This document shows, piece by piece, positions 22,351 through 29,767 of a stretch of 64,000 nt of DNA. The stretch comes from a virus. Made by a program: the position numbers and the translations under genes. The first letter of the stretch is position 1. Every line of letters starts with the position of its first letter. The stretch spans positions 40,908 to 104,907 of the IMG/VR virus record IMGVR_UViG_3300041411_000053; one strand, 5' to 3'. The notes beneath the pieces were generated by a model. The model was not told where the DNA came from. It did no database searches and worked only from the letters and a program-made list of their open reading frames with translations.

Positions 22351-22907
22351 ACATTCCCCTTCATAAAATGATCAACAAGTTGTTCACGACGTTTATCTTT
22401 TGTGCTGGCGGCATTGTATCCGTGTTCGGTGAGGAAAGCAACCACGTTTTTGACAGATTCTTTATTCTTTTCAATAGCTTGCTTCTGAGCCATTGCTTCA
22501 TGAATTGACAATCCGTATCGTTCAGCGTGAGTTTTGACCTTGTGGCATGGTTTGCACAACAACGCAAGGTCTTCTTTCCTGACAAACACCACACCTTCAA
22601 CAAACTTCTGGATGTCGGTGACAGTCTTCAACGAATGCTCGCCTGTCTTGTGGTCAACTTCACAATTACCACCAGCAAAAGTCTTCAGACATTGCTCGCA
22701 TTTGAATCCCCAAACAGTTGGATGAGCTTTCATACTCCGAGGATTGGTGTTGACCATCTTAACACGATTCTCTTTCATGAACTGAAGTTTGACCGGATTC
22801 TTTGACCAAAGGTGGCGACGAATGCCACCACGAATAAACGAAAGGAAAGCACTCTCTGTCTTCCAGAATTCAGGGTATTCCTCCCACATTTTGATAGTGT
22901 TAGTCAT
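22347..22907 (-). CDS. HNH endonuclease, 186 aa
   Basis: A complete HNH domain: CEQCLKTF (first CxxC), CEVDHKTGEHSL (catalytic His with Asp-His), then ALLCKPCHKVKTHAERYG (second CxxC and final His). The remaining C-terminal part is helical and basic. The first in-frame ATG (22907) lies inside the end of the upstream gene. Unlike the other two HNH-like proteins here, this is of the RED-type 'VDH...LLCKPCHK' class seen in free-standing phage homing endonucleases and packaging nucleases. It sits among small genes with no split target next to it, so a homing role is only likely. Confidence 0.85.
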   Translation of the reverse strand: MTNTIKMWEEYPEFWKTESAFLSFIRGGIRRHLWSKNPVKLQFMKENRVKMVNTNPRSMKAHPTVWGFKCEQCLKTFAGGNCEVDHKTGEHSLKTVTDIQKFVEGVVFVRKEDLALLCKPCHKVKTHAERYGLSIHEAMAQKQAIEKNKESVKNVVAFLTEHGYNAASTKDKRREQLVDHFMKGNV

Positions 22908-23127
22908 AATAAGCAACTAGTGGATAAACACCATACTCAGTTTGATCCTTGAACTTCACCCTACTCAAATGACCGAACCGTGCATCGTGTGAGAAATAAC
23001 CATAGTCAGTAACACGGTTAAATCCACCAGCATCCGCTTCTTTAGAATCATAACTTGAACGATTGGTTGGGAACCGTTCTTTTGTTTCATTATGTAGAAT
23101 CACATAACCATAAACTTTCTTACTCAT
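22900..23127 (-). CDS. hypothetical protein, 75 aa
   Basis: MSKKVYGYVILHNETKERFP..., one-base overlap with the gene upstream, strand-rich. Function unknown. Confidence 0.75.
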   Translation of the reverse strand: MSKKVYGYVILHNETKERFPTNRSSYDSKEADAGGFNRVTDYGYFSHDARFGHLSRVKFKDQTEYGVYPLVAYYD

Positions 23128-23465
23128 TATTCAAACTCCGGTGTGAATGGTTTTGTACGATACTTGGTTACAGTATGAGCAGGGATTACAACTTCAGGTA
23201 CAAGCTCTTCATATGGCTCTGTGAGCGTGTATGTTGTATCACCCCAATCAGTGCCCCAACTATCATCCCAAGTACCATGCCGCTCAATACAGACATTCAG
23301 GAAGGCACTTGCATCAATACCATCAGTAGCCAGTTCATCAACATCAGCTTGGGTGATTGTGTGGTTCAAATTGCAATAGAATGAACTGTATTTACGATGC
23401 TCTTTTTCAAACTCACCAACTTCACCAACGTATTCAAGCAGTACGGCTTCACTAATCTTTTTCAT
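23127..23465 (-). CDS. hypothetical protein, 112 aa
   Basis: MKKISEAVLLEYVGEVGEFE..., acidic with many Trp, Asp and Thr in the middle (WDDSWGTDWGDTTYTLTEP). One-base overlaps on both sides tie it to the exonuclease. Function unknown. Confidence 0.75.
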   Translation of the reverse strand: MKKISEAVLLEYVGEVGEFEKEHRKYSSFYCNLNHTITQADVDELATDGIDASAFLNVCIERHGTWDDSWGTDWGDTTYTLTEPYEELVPEVVIPAHTVTKYRTKPFTPEFE

Positions 23466-24472
23466 CAGTATTTAACTCCCATTTTATCAAGTACGTCTTT
23501 AATAACCGTTCGTTCTTCTGTAAGCGTTCGTTGCATCTTAGCCATGTCGAACATCTCTTGGAAGACATAAAGCCAGTCAATTTCAATCTCATCACCACGC
23601 CAACCAGTAACAACCTTTGGTTCTGGATACAGGTGTTTGAATGTATGCACCATAGCTTCAAAGCATTCTTTGTCTGTCTTACAATCAACCAAGGTGTTGA
23701 ATGCACTAACACTTCCCCATTCAATATCACTGAAGCAGTTTGCTTTGTAATTATCTACATCGTCTTGGCTAATGATTTGATAGTAGAGATGCATACGACC
23801 TTCACCACGGACAATCTTCTTGTCATCCTTGAACAACATACCAAGCTTGTCACAGTTCACGATACCACGATGTGTACGGTTGATATCATAGTAGTTAACT
23901 GGTGATCCCCAATAATCCTTATCCTCACCAATCACAAAATGATTGGCTTGCTTGTATGCCCGAATGACACACATGTCGTCAGCTTCACGATCAGTAATGA
24001 TTTCAGCCTTATAACGACGCTCAAGATAGTTACTCACTTCATCGAGATGGAAAGGTTTAACAACATCATCACGGTTACCTTTGTACTTCAACAACGTAGA
24101 CCATTCAACACGTTGACTATCACCTTTACCCATGTACATCTCATATGTCTTTGCACCAGACTGAGCAATTACATCGTCCACCATAACTTTAGCGGTATGT
24201 AGAACGTTCTGAATTGGCTCAGGAGTTGAGATGTCTTCGATGTCAAATTCGTCAGGCAACCACGGACTTTCCCGTTTCTTATTTTCTTCTGCAAGAATAC
24301 CAGCGGCTCGTTTCTTCCAGTGCCCCCAGAATGCAGTTCGACTCTTTGCTTCGAATGTAACACTCGTATCACCTTTCAAAGTTGCACGAATGGACTTCTT
24401 TTCACCAACGTAAGCCGCCGCATATTTGAAGGCATCAAGGTCAACTACAGCATGTGTTGGAACTTCACTCAT
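23465..24472 (-). CDS. 5'-3' exonuclease / flap endonuclease (PIN-like), 335 aa
   Basis: Removes 5' flaps and RNA primers during replication. The phage-type motifs are present: Asp11 in VVDLDAFKYAA, KYKGNRDDVVKP (129-140, the substrate-binding arch YKGNR), READDMC (162-168, acidic metal site) and VIGEDKDYW (180-188). Length fits T7 gp6/T5 D15-like enzymes. The start at 24472 has GGAGATTTACT upstream; the longer reading to 24487 does not. It overlaps the 59-aa gene before it by eight bases. Confidence 0.88.
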   Translation of the reverse strand: MSEVPTHAVVDLDAFKYAAAYVGEKKSIRATLKGDTSVTFEAKSRTAFWGHWKKRAAGILAEENKKRESPWLPDEFDIEDISTPEPIQNVLHTAKVMVDDVIAQSGAKTYEMYMGKGDSQRVEWSTLLKYKGNRDDVVKPFHLDEVSNYLERRYKAEIITDREADDMCVIRAYKQANHFVIGEDKDYWGSPVNYYDINRTHRGIVNCDKLGMLFKDDKKIVRGEGRMHLYYQIISQDDVDNYKANCFSDIEWGSVSAFNTLVDCKTDKECFEAMVHTFKHLYPEPKVVTGWRGDEIEIDWLYVFQEMFDMAKMQRTLTEERTVIKDVLDKMGVKY

Positions 24473-24644
24473 AGTAAATCTCCACATTACTCAAACCAAT
24501 CAATCGCTCTTCACGTAGCTGGTCGTAATTCTCATCAATCCCACATGCCTCAAGATTCATATTCGCATGTTTAATAGCAACTTCACGAGTGGCGAACACT
24601 TTACCTTCAATCCCAATATCCCATTCACACCAGACTGTAAACAT
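24465..24644 (-). CDS. hypothetical protein, 59 aa
   Basis: MFTVWCEWDIGIEGKVFATR then EVAIKHANMNLEA: strand plus helix with FATREVAIKHA, again the recurring pattern. TAATG overlap with the gene upstream. Function unknown. Confidence 0.7.
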   Translation of the reverse strand: MFTVWCEWDIGIEGKVFATREVAIKHANMNLEACGIDENYDQLREERLIGLSNVEIYYE

Positions 24645-24811
24645 TATGGACGCACCCGATAAGTTAGACCGTTATGGAAGCCAATACCGTCTTCAGCATC
24701 CAACGTAAGCCAACCAATACTTGAGAGCATTTGAATCGTCTCACCATCTTCATATGCTGATTGCAACCACTCAGGAATAACACCATCTTCTACAACTTCA
24801 AATACATAACT
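24644..24811 (-). CDS. hypothetical protein, 55 aa
   Basis: MSYVFEVVEDGVIPEWLQSA..., AAGGAGAAAG before the ATG at 24811. Its beginning resembles the 57-aa protein at 20230-20403 (YYEVVEDVG). Function unknown. Confidence 0.7.
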   Translation of the reverse strand, partial: SYVFEVVEDGVIPEWLQSAYEDGETIQMLSSIGWLTLDAEDGIGFHNGLTYRVRP

Positions 24812-24824
24812 CATGTCTTTCTCC

Positions 24825-25145
24825 TTAGCTAACTTGTTCAAAGGTAAGTACTTCAGCATCATCACCTGTCAATCGTTTGAACTCTGCAATCAGACCATCA
24901 AAGTCTTTGTAACTAGATGGATGAGTTTCAAACCCAACATACCAACCTTCACCAGACCAATAGTTCTCACATTGGACATTCAATGGGAAACCTCGGTTGG
25001 ACATTGCTTGAATGTCATCACCATAGACAACTTCAAGTTCACCGGCTTTCAACAAACCTTTTGCGATCAGGTATTGCTCAGCATCGTCTTTGGTTTCACC
25101 TGCATAGATTCCCACATAAGTCATTGAATCATAAGAGGCACCCAT
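24825..25145 (-). CDS. hypothetical protein, 106 aa
   Basis: MGASYDSMTYVGIYAGETKD then DAEQYLIAKGLLKAGE, another strand-helix N-terminus. One-base (TAATG) overlap with the gene upstream. Function unknown. Confidence 0.75.
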   Translation of the reverse strand: MGASYDSMTYVGIYAGETKDDAEQYLIAKGLLKAGELEVVYGDDIQAMSNRGFPLNVQCENYWSGEGWYVGFETHPSSYKDFDGLIAEFKRLTGDDAEVLTFEQVS

Positions 25146-25321
25146 TACACACTGTCCTTTGTAAACCGTACACCAGTTGGGACCAGTTCATATTCAGTAA
25201 CTTGCTGAGTTGGATAAAGAGCGTTTACAGCAGCATGTTTAGCAACATAAACACGAGTTCCTTTACCGTAAACACGACGACGTTCGCCAGTTTCAATATT
25301 CTCAACCAAATACACTTTCAT
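25145..25321 (-). CDS. small basic protein, 58 aa
   Basis: MKVYLVENIETGERRRVYGK then GTRVYVAKHAAVNALYP. GGAGATTGATAA precedes the ATG. A terminator hairpin lies 20 bases upstream, so it and the genes below must rely on read-through or a promoter that is not recognised. Function unknown. Confidence 0.7.
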   Translation of the reverse strand: MKVYLVENIETGERRRVYGKGTRVYVAKHAAVNALYPTQQVTEYELVPTGVRFTKDSV

Positions 25322-25339
25322 TTATCAATCTCCAGAAAC

Positions 25340-25366
25340 AAGAAAGCCCGCACATTGGCGGGCTAT
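25340..25366 (-). terminator. intrinsic terminator or attenuator
   Basis: Minus-strand hairpin AGCCCGC - CAATGT - GCGGGCT followed by TTCTTGTTTC. It follows the ssb unit; no promoter is seen between it and the next gene, so partial read-through is likely. Confidence 0.75.
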
Positions 25367-25405
25367 TGTGCAACTCAAATTGTCACTACTAAACTGATAA
25401 CCCGA

Positions 25406-25735
25406 TCAGTCGTTGTAGTTAGTTAGACGCTCATAAGCGTTGAAGAATGTCAGTGCTTCAATCTTCTTCTCTTCGTAGTCACGAGCGGCATAACGTACAG
25501 CAGTCTTTGCAATTTGCTTAACTTCCTGACCATCAATACCTTGCGGGTTGGATTTCTTGTGATACTTGGTATCTTTAATCAGTTGCTTGATATCTTCTTT
25601 GCGAGTGTTGATTTCTTTGTTCAACCGGGTAAGTTGTTCCAGAAGTTGCTCAGCACTCAATACTGGTTTTGGACCAGCTTCGATATCGGTTTGATCAAGC
25701 AGTTCACCAGTTTCAGCATTTACAAACAGTGTCAT
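25406..25735 (-). CDS. hypothetical coiled-coil protein, 109 aa
   Basis: MTLFVNAETGELLDQTDIEA..., then a long charged coiled coil (about residues 27-60, LLEQLTRLNKEINTRKEDI) and a basic helix KQIAKTAVRYAARDYEEKK. The layout faintly resembles GapR-like DUF2312 proteins, but the identity is not convincing. Located between ssb and the terminator at 25340-25366. Confidence 0.7.
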   Translation of the reverse strand: MTLFVNAETGELLDQTDIEAGPKPVLSAEQLLEQLTRLNKEINTRKEDIKQLIKDTKYHKKSNPQGIDGQEVKQIAKTAVRYAARDYEEKKIEALTFFNAYERLTNYND

Positions 25736-25736
25736 A

Positions 25737-25925
25737 TTATTCTCCTTGGATTTTGTTGAGGTATTTCAAAAACGTGTTAGCCGAATCAACACCGTAGTTG
25801 GTGTCATCATAATCAGCAGCGTCATAGTCTACAGAGGCAGAAGGGTCAGCTTTGTAATCGGTCCACCAAGCGTTATACGAAGCAACCAATTCTTCAAACG
25901 TCATCGAAATCTTTGACTTACCCAT
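25737..25925 (-). CDS. acidic hypothetical protein, 62 aa
   Basis: MGKSKISMTFEELVASYNAW..., with an Asp/Tyr-rich middle (DYDAADYDDTNYG). The beginning TFEELVASYNAWWTDY resembles the 61-aa protein at 36147-36332 (TLEEMMESFEAWYTDA), suggesting the two are distant paralogues. Confidence 0.75.
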   Translation of the reverse strand: MGKSKISMTFEELVASYNAWWTDYKADPSASVDYDAADYDDTNYGVDSANTFLKYLNKIQGE

Positions 25926-25926
25926 T

Positions 25927-26082
25927 TTAGTGCAACCTCACATATTGAACGTAATAGTTTGGATTACCTGTTTTAAAGATCAGGTCAACTACAACTTCTT
26001 CAGCTTTGTCAAAGTCTGTGTAAGCATCAATGACCATTTCATCCCCTTCGGTAATCAACGTAACTAGTGCAATCTCTTTCAT
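25927..26082 (-). CDS. hypothetical protein, 51 aa
   Basis: MKEIALVTLITEGDEMVIDA..., AAGGAGAGATGT before the ATG. Strand - helix (FDKAEEVVVDLI) - strand order. Second gene of the ssb unit. Function unknown. Confidence 0.7.
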   Translation of the reverse strand: MKEIALVTLITEGDEMVIDAYTDFDKAEEVVVDLIFKTGNPNYYVQYVRLH

Positions 26083-26146
26083 ACATCTCTCCTTGAAAGT
26101 GTGGGTTGCCTTATGACAACCCGATATACCAAATCACTTTCTTAGA

Positions 26147-27175
26147 TCAGAAAGGAATATCGTCATCAAACGAATCAAAGTCGATTGGCTCTTGTGGAGC
26201 AGCTTGTTGTACAGGTTTTGCCTGTTGGGCTACAGCTGGTTTGGTTTCACCAGTTGCACCACTTTCACCAACTTTGACCTTACCGATTTCGATCAGTGCT
26301 CGTTGTACATCAGAGCCTTCAAAGTCTTCAGCCATTTTCATGGTGTTGATAACCGACTGACGAAGAGTCTTCAGTACTTCCAGATCCTGTTCACCTTTGA
26401 AGTTGACAACGTGCATGAACTTCTCATCCAGCACAGGAACCATCTTCTGCATTGCTTTTGGTACAGGACCATTGAATGCAAGTTTCTCATTCAAGTAATG
26501 CTTACCGGCATGTTCATTCAGATAGACATGAACGTTGAACATTGCAGCCTCACCAATCAAGTTACCCAACATTGCTGGTTTGAAGTTACCCTGTGTATCC
26601 AGTTGGTTAGTTGCTTGAGCCAGTTTGAACAAGATAGTGTTGTTCTTAAAGCCCCAAGTACCATCGTCATTACGTTGTTCACGCAGACTGTATGGTTTTC
26701 CAACTACTTTACCAACACCCTTCAGACCGAACTCGTTGTTCAACAGACCACGGAATGGAAGTGGTTCACCAACTTTATCCTCATCAAAGAACTGACCACG
26801 ATTAACCAGCGTGTCAGGGAAGTCAACGTTCAAGGCAACACAACGTTGCGCTTTTACAGGCCAGCGCTTACACAGAGTTGGAACATTGTTTTGACCGTGT
26901 GGAACAACTTCGAAGTATTCTTTCGACTCACCACGAGCAGCTTTCGCCTCTACTTCAGCTTTCTCAGCGTCAGTACCTTTCCATTCCATCTTGGCGTCTT
27001 CTTGTGCTTGCAGACCCAAGTCAATAACACCGGAAACAATACCAATGAGTGCTTCTGGTTTATCGGCACAACCAACTGCTTCAACAACATGCTTGGAAAG
27101 AGCATCGAAGTCTACGTTGGAAGTTTCTGGATTGGATTGTGGAACTTGAGCGTTAAATACGAATTTCTTAGCCAT
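26147..27175 (-). CDS. ssb: single-stranded DNA-binding protein
   Basis: 342 residues ending in a flexible Gln/Ala/Pro-rich linker and the acidic tip DFDSFDDDIPF, the DDDIPF signature by which SSBs recruit partner proteins. The body (about 90-260) is beta-rich, consistent with an OB fold in the phage-specific large form; no zinc motif is visible. It coats single-stranded DNA at the fork and would interact with PolB, primase-helicase and the exonucleases encoded nearby. AAAGGAAAAC precedes the ATG, after an about 105-base leader from a consensus promoter, implying strong expression. Confidence 0.8.
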   Translation of the reverse strand: MAKKFVFNAQVPQSNPETSNVDFDALSKHVVEAVGCADKPEALIGIVSGVIDLGLQAQEDAKMEWKGTDAEKAEVEAKAARGESKEYFEVVPHGQNNVPTLCKRWPVKAQRCVALNVDFPDTLVNRGQFFDEDKVGEPLPFRGLLNNEFGLKGVGKVVGKPYSLREQRNDDGTWGFKNNTILFKLAQATNQLDTQGNFKPAMLGNLIGEAAMFNVHVYLNEHAGKHYLNEKLAFNGPVPKAMQKMVPVLDEKFMHVVNFKGEQDLEVLKTLRQSVINTMKMAEDFEGSDVQRALIEIGKVKVGESGATGETKPAVAQQAKPVQQAAPQEPIDFDSFDDDIPF

Positions 27176-27288
27176 GTGTAATGTTTTCCTTTTGCGGATT
27201 ATTCAGTTTGCTGTATGAAGGCAGCAGATATGTTTTGCAGCAATTCATGCTCTTCTCGTTCGTTAGAACTACTCAACATGAATTGCCT

Positions 27289-27317
27289 ATTATACAGAGG
27301 TAGAAGACTGTTGTCAA
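27289..27317 (-). promoter_or_regulatory. consensus sigma-70 promoter of ssb
   Basis: Minus strand TTGACA - 17 nt - TATAAT, a perfect match in both boxes and spacing. Confidence 0.9.
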
Positions 27318-27343
27318 CTACTTTAAAGCACTTTTAAACATTA

Positions 27344-27631
27344 TTACATGAACAACGATGCGATAAAACCAAGTGTCAACGCAGTCAATGTAATACCAAA
27401 ATGATAACCTTGTCGTTGACCAAATGTTTTCTTAATCAACATTTCAGGTTTGAAAAGTTTTGGATTTCTGATTTGGTAGAAGGTAATCAGTAAGTTAATA
27501 CCGAAAGCTTGAACCATCGTGATTGGAATGGCACCCAGAGGTACTACAAACCAACCCCAAAGCGAAGTAATCGTGAACAACATCAGTAGTAAGTTTACGA
27601 TTGTGATTGTCGGGTATGTGATGTATTTCAT
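27344..27631 (-). CDS. three-helix membrane protein, 95 aa
   Basis: MKYITYPTITIVNLLLMLF..., hydrophobic segments at about 7-27, 33-50 and 76-95, with a basic loop KPEMLIKKTFGQRQG between the second and third. GAGG precedes the ATG at 27631. Function unknown; the last gene of the unit from 28959-28987. Confidence 0.75.
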   Translation of the reverse strand: MKYITYPTITIVNLLLMLFTITSLWGWFVVPLGAIPITMVQAFGINLLITFYQIRNPKLFKPEMLIKKTFGQRQGYHFGITLTALTLGFIASLFM

Positions 27632-27633
27632 AC

Positions 27634-27726
27634 TCAACCTCGCAGTTTACGTTCAAGACGTTGAACTGCTTTCTTAACTTCAGCAGTGTCGGTAGCCAGT
27701 TTGCGAAACTTAGTCAGAATGCTCAT
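27634..27726 (-). CDS. small basic helical protein, 30 aa
   Basis: MSILTKFRKLATDTAEVKKA..., amphipathic and basic. ATGA overlap with the gene upstream, stop three bases before the next ATG and containing its GAGG. Short, hence moderate confidence. Confidence 0.55.
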   Translation of the reverse strand: MSILTKFRKLATDTAEVKKAVQRLERKLRG

Positions 27727-27872
27727 CGTACAATACGCTCCAGTGTGATCTTTTGGACAATTCGAGGTACAACTACAGTTTCATCGGTTCGAAACGAACG
27801 CTGGATGACACGTGCCGCTTCACGAGTGGCAACAGCAATGCCACCGACTTGATATGCATATTTCTTTTTCAT
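27723..27872 (-). CDS. small basic protein, 49 aa
   Basis: MKKKYAYQVGGIAVATREAA..., strand then the VATREAARVIQ helix of the recurrent pattern, then a beta end. AAGGAGAAATG upstream. Function unknown. Confidence 0.65.
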   Translation of the reverse strand: MKKKYAYQVGGIAVATREAARVIQRSFRTDETVVVPRIVQKITLERIVR

Positions 27873-27881
27873 CATTTCTCC

Positions 27882-28163
27882 TTACGCTTGTTGTGCACGA
27901 GTGCGGAAGATATCACCGTGCTCTTGGTAATCGTTCATGAACTTACGTGCATAGAACGCTGTGTGGTTGTTGCTCAGCTTGAATACATCATCAGAGACTG
28001 TACTGATATTAACTTCCCATCGAATGCGCTCTACAATCAATGCAGCACTCAGTTTCTTACGTCCGAGGTTGATCAAATCGTTAGCAAATCGCTTAAATAG
28101 AAAGTAAACACCCGGATTCTCAGAGTCAAACTTTTCAAACTTCTCAGCCAGTGTTACAGCCAT
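27882..28163 (-). CDS. conserved phage protein, 93 aa
   Basis: Reads MAVTLAEKFEKFDSENPGVY, then LFKRFANDLINLGRKKLSAA, and later FKLSNNHTAFYARKF. This F..NP.VY.LF..FA....GRK..S...I.ERIRWE pattern is a widespread uncharacterised phage and prophage family, normally about 90-150 residues. Its molecular role is not known. One-base overlap with the gene upstream. Confidence 0.8.
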   Translation of the reverse strand: MAVTLAEKFEKFDSENPGVYFLFKRFANDLINLGRKKLSAALIVERIRWEVNISTVSDDVFKLSNNHTAFYARKFMNDYQEHGDIFRTRAQQA

Positions 28164-28435
28164 TAAACATCTCCCATTGGTAGTAGGTAAACTTTAGACA
28201 CTTCCTTCAGGTCAAAGGTGTAACAAGTATCTAGTAGATTACGGTTGATCACTTTGAACTTACCGTTCTGTACAGCGAAGGCATGGACAGGGTTGATATG
28301 TTCAGCTTTATATCCTTTAGCACGACCTTTCCAATGAATGATCACTTCAAGTTTCAGATGTTCTGGAACTGTGTGAATGAAGTCTTCACCCTTCAGGTTG
28401 ATGGTTGGTGCCGCTAGTTTATTCTTCTTGCTCAC
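28163..28435 (-). CDS. hypothetical protein, 90 aa
   Basis: MSKKNKLAAPTINLKGEDFI..., beta-rich (LKLEVIIHWKGRAKGYK ...). ATGA overlap with the gene upstream and one-base overlap with the next. Function unknown. Confidence 0.75.
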   Translation of the reverse strand: MSKKNKLAAPTINLKGEDFIHTVPEHLKLEVIIHWKGRAKGYKAEHINPVHAFAVQNGKFKVINRNLLDTCYTFDLKEVSKVYLLPMGDV

Positions 28436-28638
28436 TGTGCTTCCTTAATAAAATCAACGTCTTCAGCATTGAAGAAATCCCAATCACAATCGTAGTCAAA
28501 CGCACGTGTTACATCATCATCCAACCATCTTGTTCCACGAGTTAGGATTGTGCCCTTTGGGATATCAAACCACTCGTTATCCCCAGTGAAGACAACTTTA
28601 TCACCATCCTTCAACGCTTCAAATTCAGATTGCAGCAT
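28432..28638 (-). CDS. acidic protein, 68 aa, SH3-like
   Basis: MLQSEFEALKDGDKVVFTGD..., the LKDGDKVVFTG start and turn-strand pattern suggest an SH3/KOW-like barrel; the rest is rich in Asp and Trp. Function unknown. Confidence 0.75.
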   Translation of the reverse strand: MLQSEFEALKDGDKVVFTGDNEWFDIPKGTILTRGTRWLDDDVTRAFDYDCDWDFFNAEDVDFIKEAQ

Positions 28639-28648
28639 TGGTTACTCC

Positions 28649-28930
28649 TTATGCGGTGAAGGCTTGAACACGCTTCAGAACACGATCCAGCTTACCAATG
28701 GAACCGGTAGCAGCCAGAACACGCTTCTGAGCTTCTTCAATTGCTTTCTCTTCTTCATCGATCTGCAATTGGATCTGATTGATAGCATCACCCATTTGGG
28801 CTTCAGCTTTGGTAAATGCAGACAACGCATCTTCAACCAGTGCTTCATGGGAAGTAACTTTCTTACCAAATACGAAGTTGGAAGCGTTTACCACGAAGTT
28901 ACCTACAGTTGGTTCGTTACGAGTAGTCAT
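28649..28930 (-). CDS. coiled-coil protein, 93 aa
   Basis: Start MTTRNEPTVGNFVVNASN at 28930 with GGAGAATAAA upstream. Residues 30-90 are a continuous coiled coil (INQIQLQIDEEEKAIEEAQK). First gene after a consensus promoter, so likely abundant. Function unknown. Confidence 0.8.
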   Translation of the reverse strand: MTTRNEPTVGNFVVNASNFVFGKKVTSHEALVEDALSAFTKAEAQMGDAINQIQLQIDEEEKAIEEAQKRVLAATGSIGKLDRVLKRVQAFTA

Positions 28931-28958
28931 TTTATTCTCCATTTGTTCAAGTGTGCGT

Positions 28959-28987
28959 ATTATACGCTTGTGGTGTACGGTTGTCAA
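28959..28987 (-). promoter_or_regulatory. consensus sigma-70 promoter
   Basis: Minus strand TTGACA - 17 nt - TATAAT, upstream of the 93-aa coiled-coil protein. Confidence 0.9.
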
Positions 28988-28992
28988 ACTAT

Positions 28993-29322
28993 TTATGCAG
29001 CAATTGCCATTGTGTTTACAAATTCTTTTTGTCGTGTGCTGCCCGGTGTACCACCTTGTGGTGGAGTTCCGTCAGGTCCATCACCCTTCGGTTCAAGGTG
29101 TGGATTCTTCTTACGTTGTTCTGCATTGTAACGATGAATCTGACCAGCAAACTCACCACGTTCCAAAGCATTCATTGGGAATGTCAAATGAACAGTACCA
29201 TCCGGTTGTCCCATTCCAGCAAACTGACGTTGTGAAAGATTGCGTCGTTGAACCTGAACAATTACGTCAAGCTCAGACAGTCCAGTGAAAGTAATGTTGT
29301 TACCATTGATTGTTACGTTCAT
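28993..29322 (-). CDS. hypothetical protein, 109 aa
   Basis: MNVTINGNNITFTGLSELDV..., strand-rich N-terminal half, then a Gly/Pro/Thr-rich tail (DGPDGTPPQGGTPGST) typical of a flexible linker. Start in a GTGATG overlap with the upstream stop. Function unknown. Confidence 0.75.
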   Translation of the reverse strand: MNVTINGNNITFTGLSELDVIVQVQRRNLSQRQFAGMGQPDGTVHLTFPMNALERGEFAGQIHRYNAEQRKKNPHLEPKGDGPDGTPPQGGTPGSTRQKEFVNTMAIAA

Positions 29323-29579
29323 CACGGAATACTCTTGTTGATTTTCTTCAATTGTTTGATCAAGTCTTTACCTTCGTCTTGTTCAAAATCACCACGAAGG
29401 GATGTGAACAACTCTTTGATCAGGGTCATAGTGAAATCACCGTCTTGCATATTCAAGTCAAGGGCTTTCACCAAATCAAGGGTGTCTTGTTCATTATTCA
29501 TTGCACCGAGTATATCACCAATCTCCACCGAAGAACACACTTGAAGCTTTTTACCTACCAACTTATTTAACTGACTCAT
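29322..29579 (-). CDS. hypothetical protein, 85 aa
   Basis: MSQLNKLVGKKLQVCSSVEI..., helical and charged, C-terminal coiled coil (GKDLIKQLKKINKS). ATGA overlap with the 40-aa gene upstream. Function unknown. Confidence 0.75.
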   Translation of the reverse strand: MSQLNKLVGKKLQVCSSVEIGDILGAMNNEQDTLDLVKALDLNMQDGDFTMTLIKELFTSLRGDFEQDEGKDLIKQLKKINKSIP

Positions 29580-29698
29580 TTCGCATTACTCTTTAGTTGA
29601 TCGATTTCTTCTTGTAGCAATTTATTCAACTCTCGCTCCCTTTCAAGTAGAATCAAAAGTGCTTTATTTTCTCGCGTTAATTCCAATTTAGTCTTCAT
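29576..29698 (-). CDS. small coiled-coil protein, 40 aa
   Basis: MKTKLELTRENKALLILLER..., one leucine-rich charged helix. GGAGAGTTGAA precedes the ATG. First gene after the promoter at 29731-29758. Confidence 0.7.
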   Translation of the reverse strand: MKTKLELTRENKALLILLERERELNKLLQEEIDQLKSNAK

Positions 29699-29730
29699 TT
29701 CAACTCTCCAATTGTTTGATGATGACGCTC

Positions 29731-29758
29731 ATTCTACCTGAGTCTGAGCGTCTGTCAA
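29731..29758 (-). promoter_or_regulatory. sigma-70 promoter
   Basis: Minus strand TTGACA - 16 nt - TAGAAT, nine bases after the polB stop codon. Confidence 0.85.
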
Positions 29759-29767
29759 CAATTATTT

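Noticed and set aside
26102-26122. Hairpin GGGTTG/CAACCC after ssb as a terminator
   Set aside because: Six-base stem with no U-run after it; too weak to call.
26192-27181. 329-codon plus-strand ORF opposite ssb
   Set aside because: Shadow of the ssb gene, whose acidic tip DDDIPF and promoter are convincing; no ribosome site for the plus frame.
27199-27279. 26-codon ORF in the ssb leader
   Set aside because: Its ATG lies only a few bases after the expected transcription start, leaving no ribosome site; more likely plain leader sequence.
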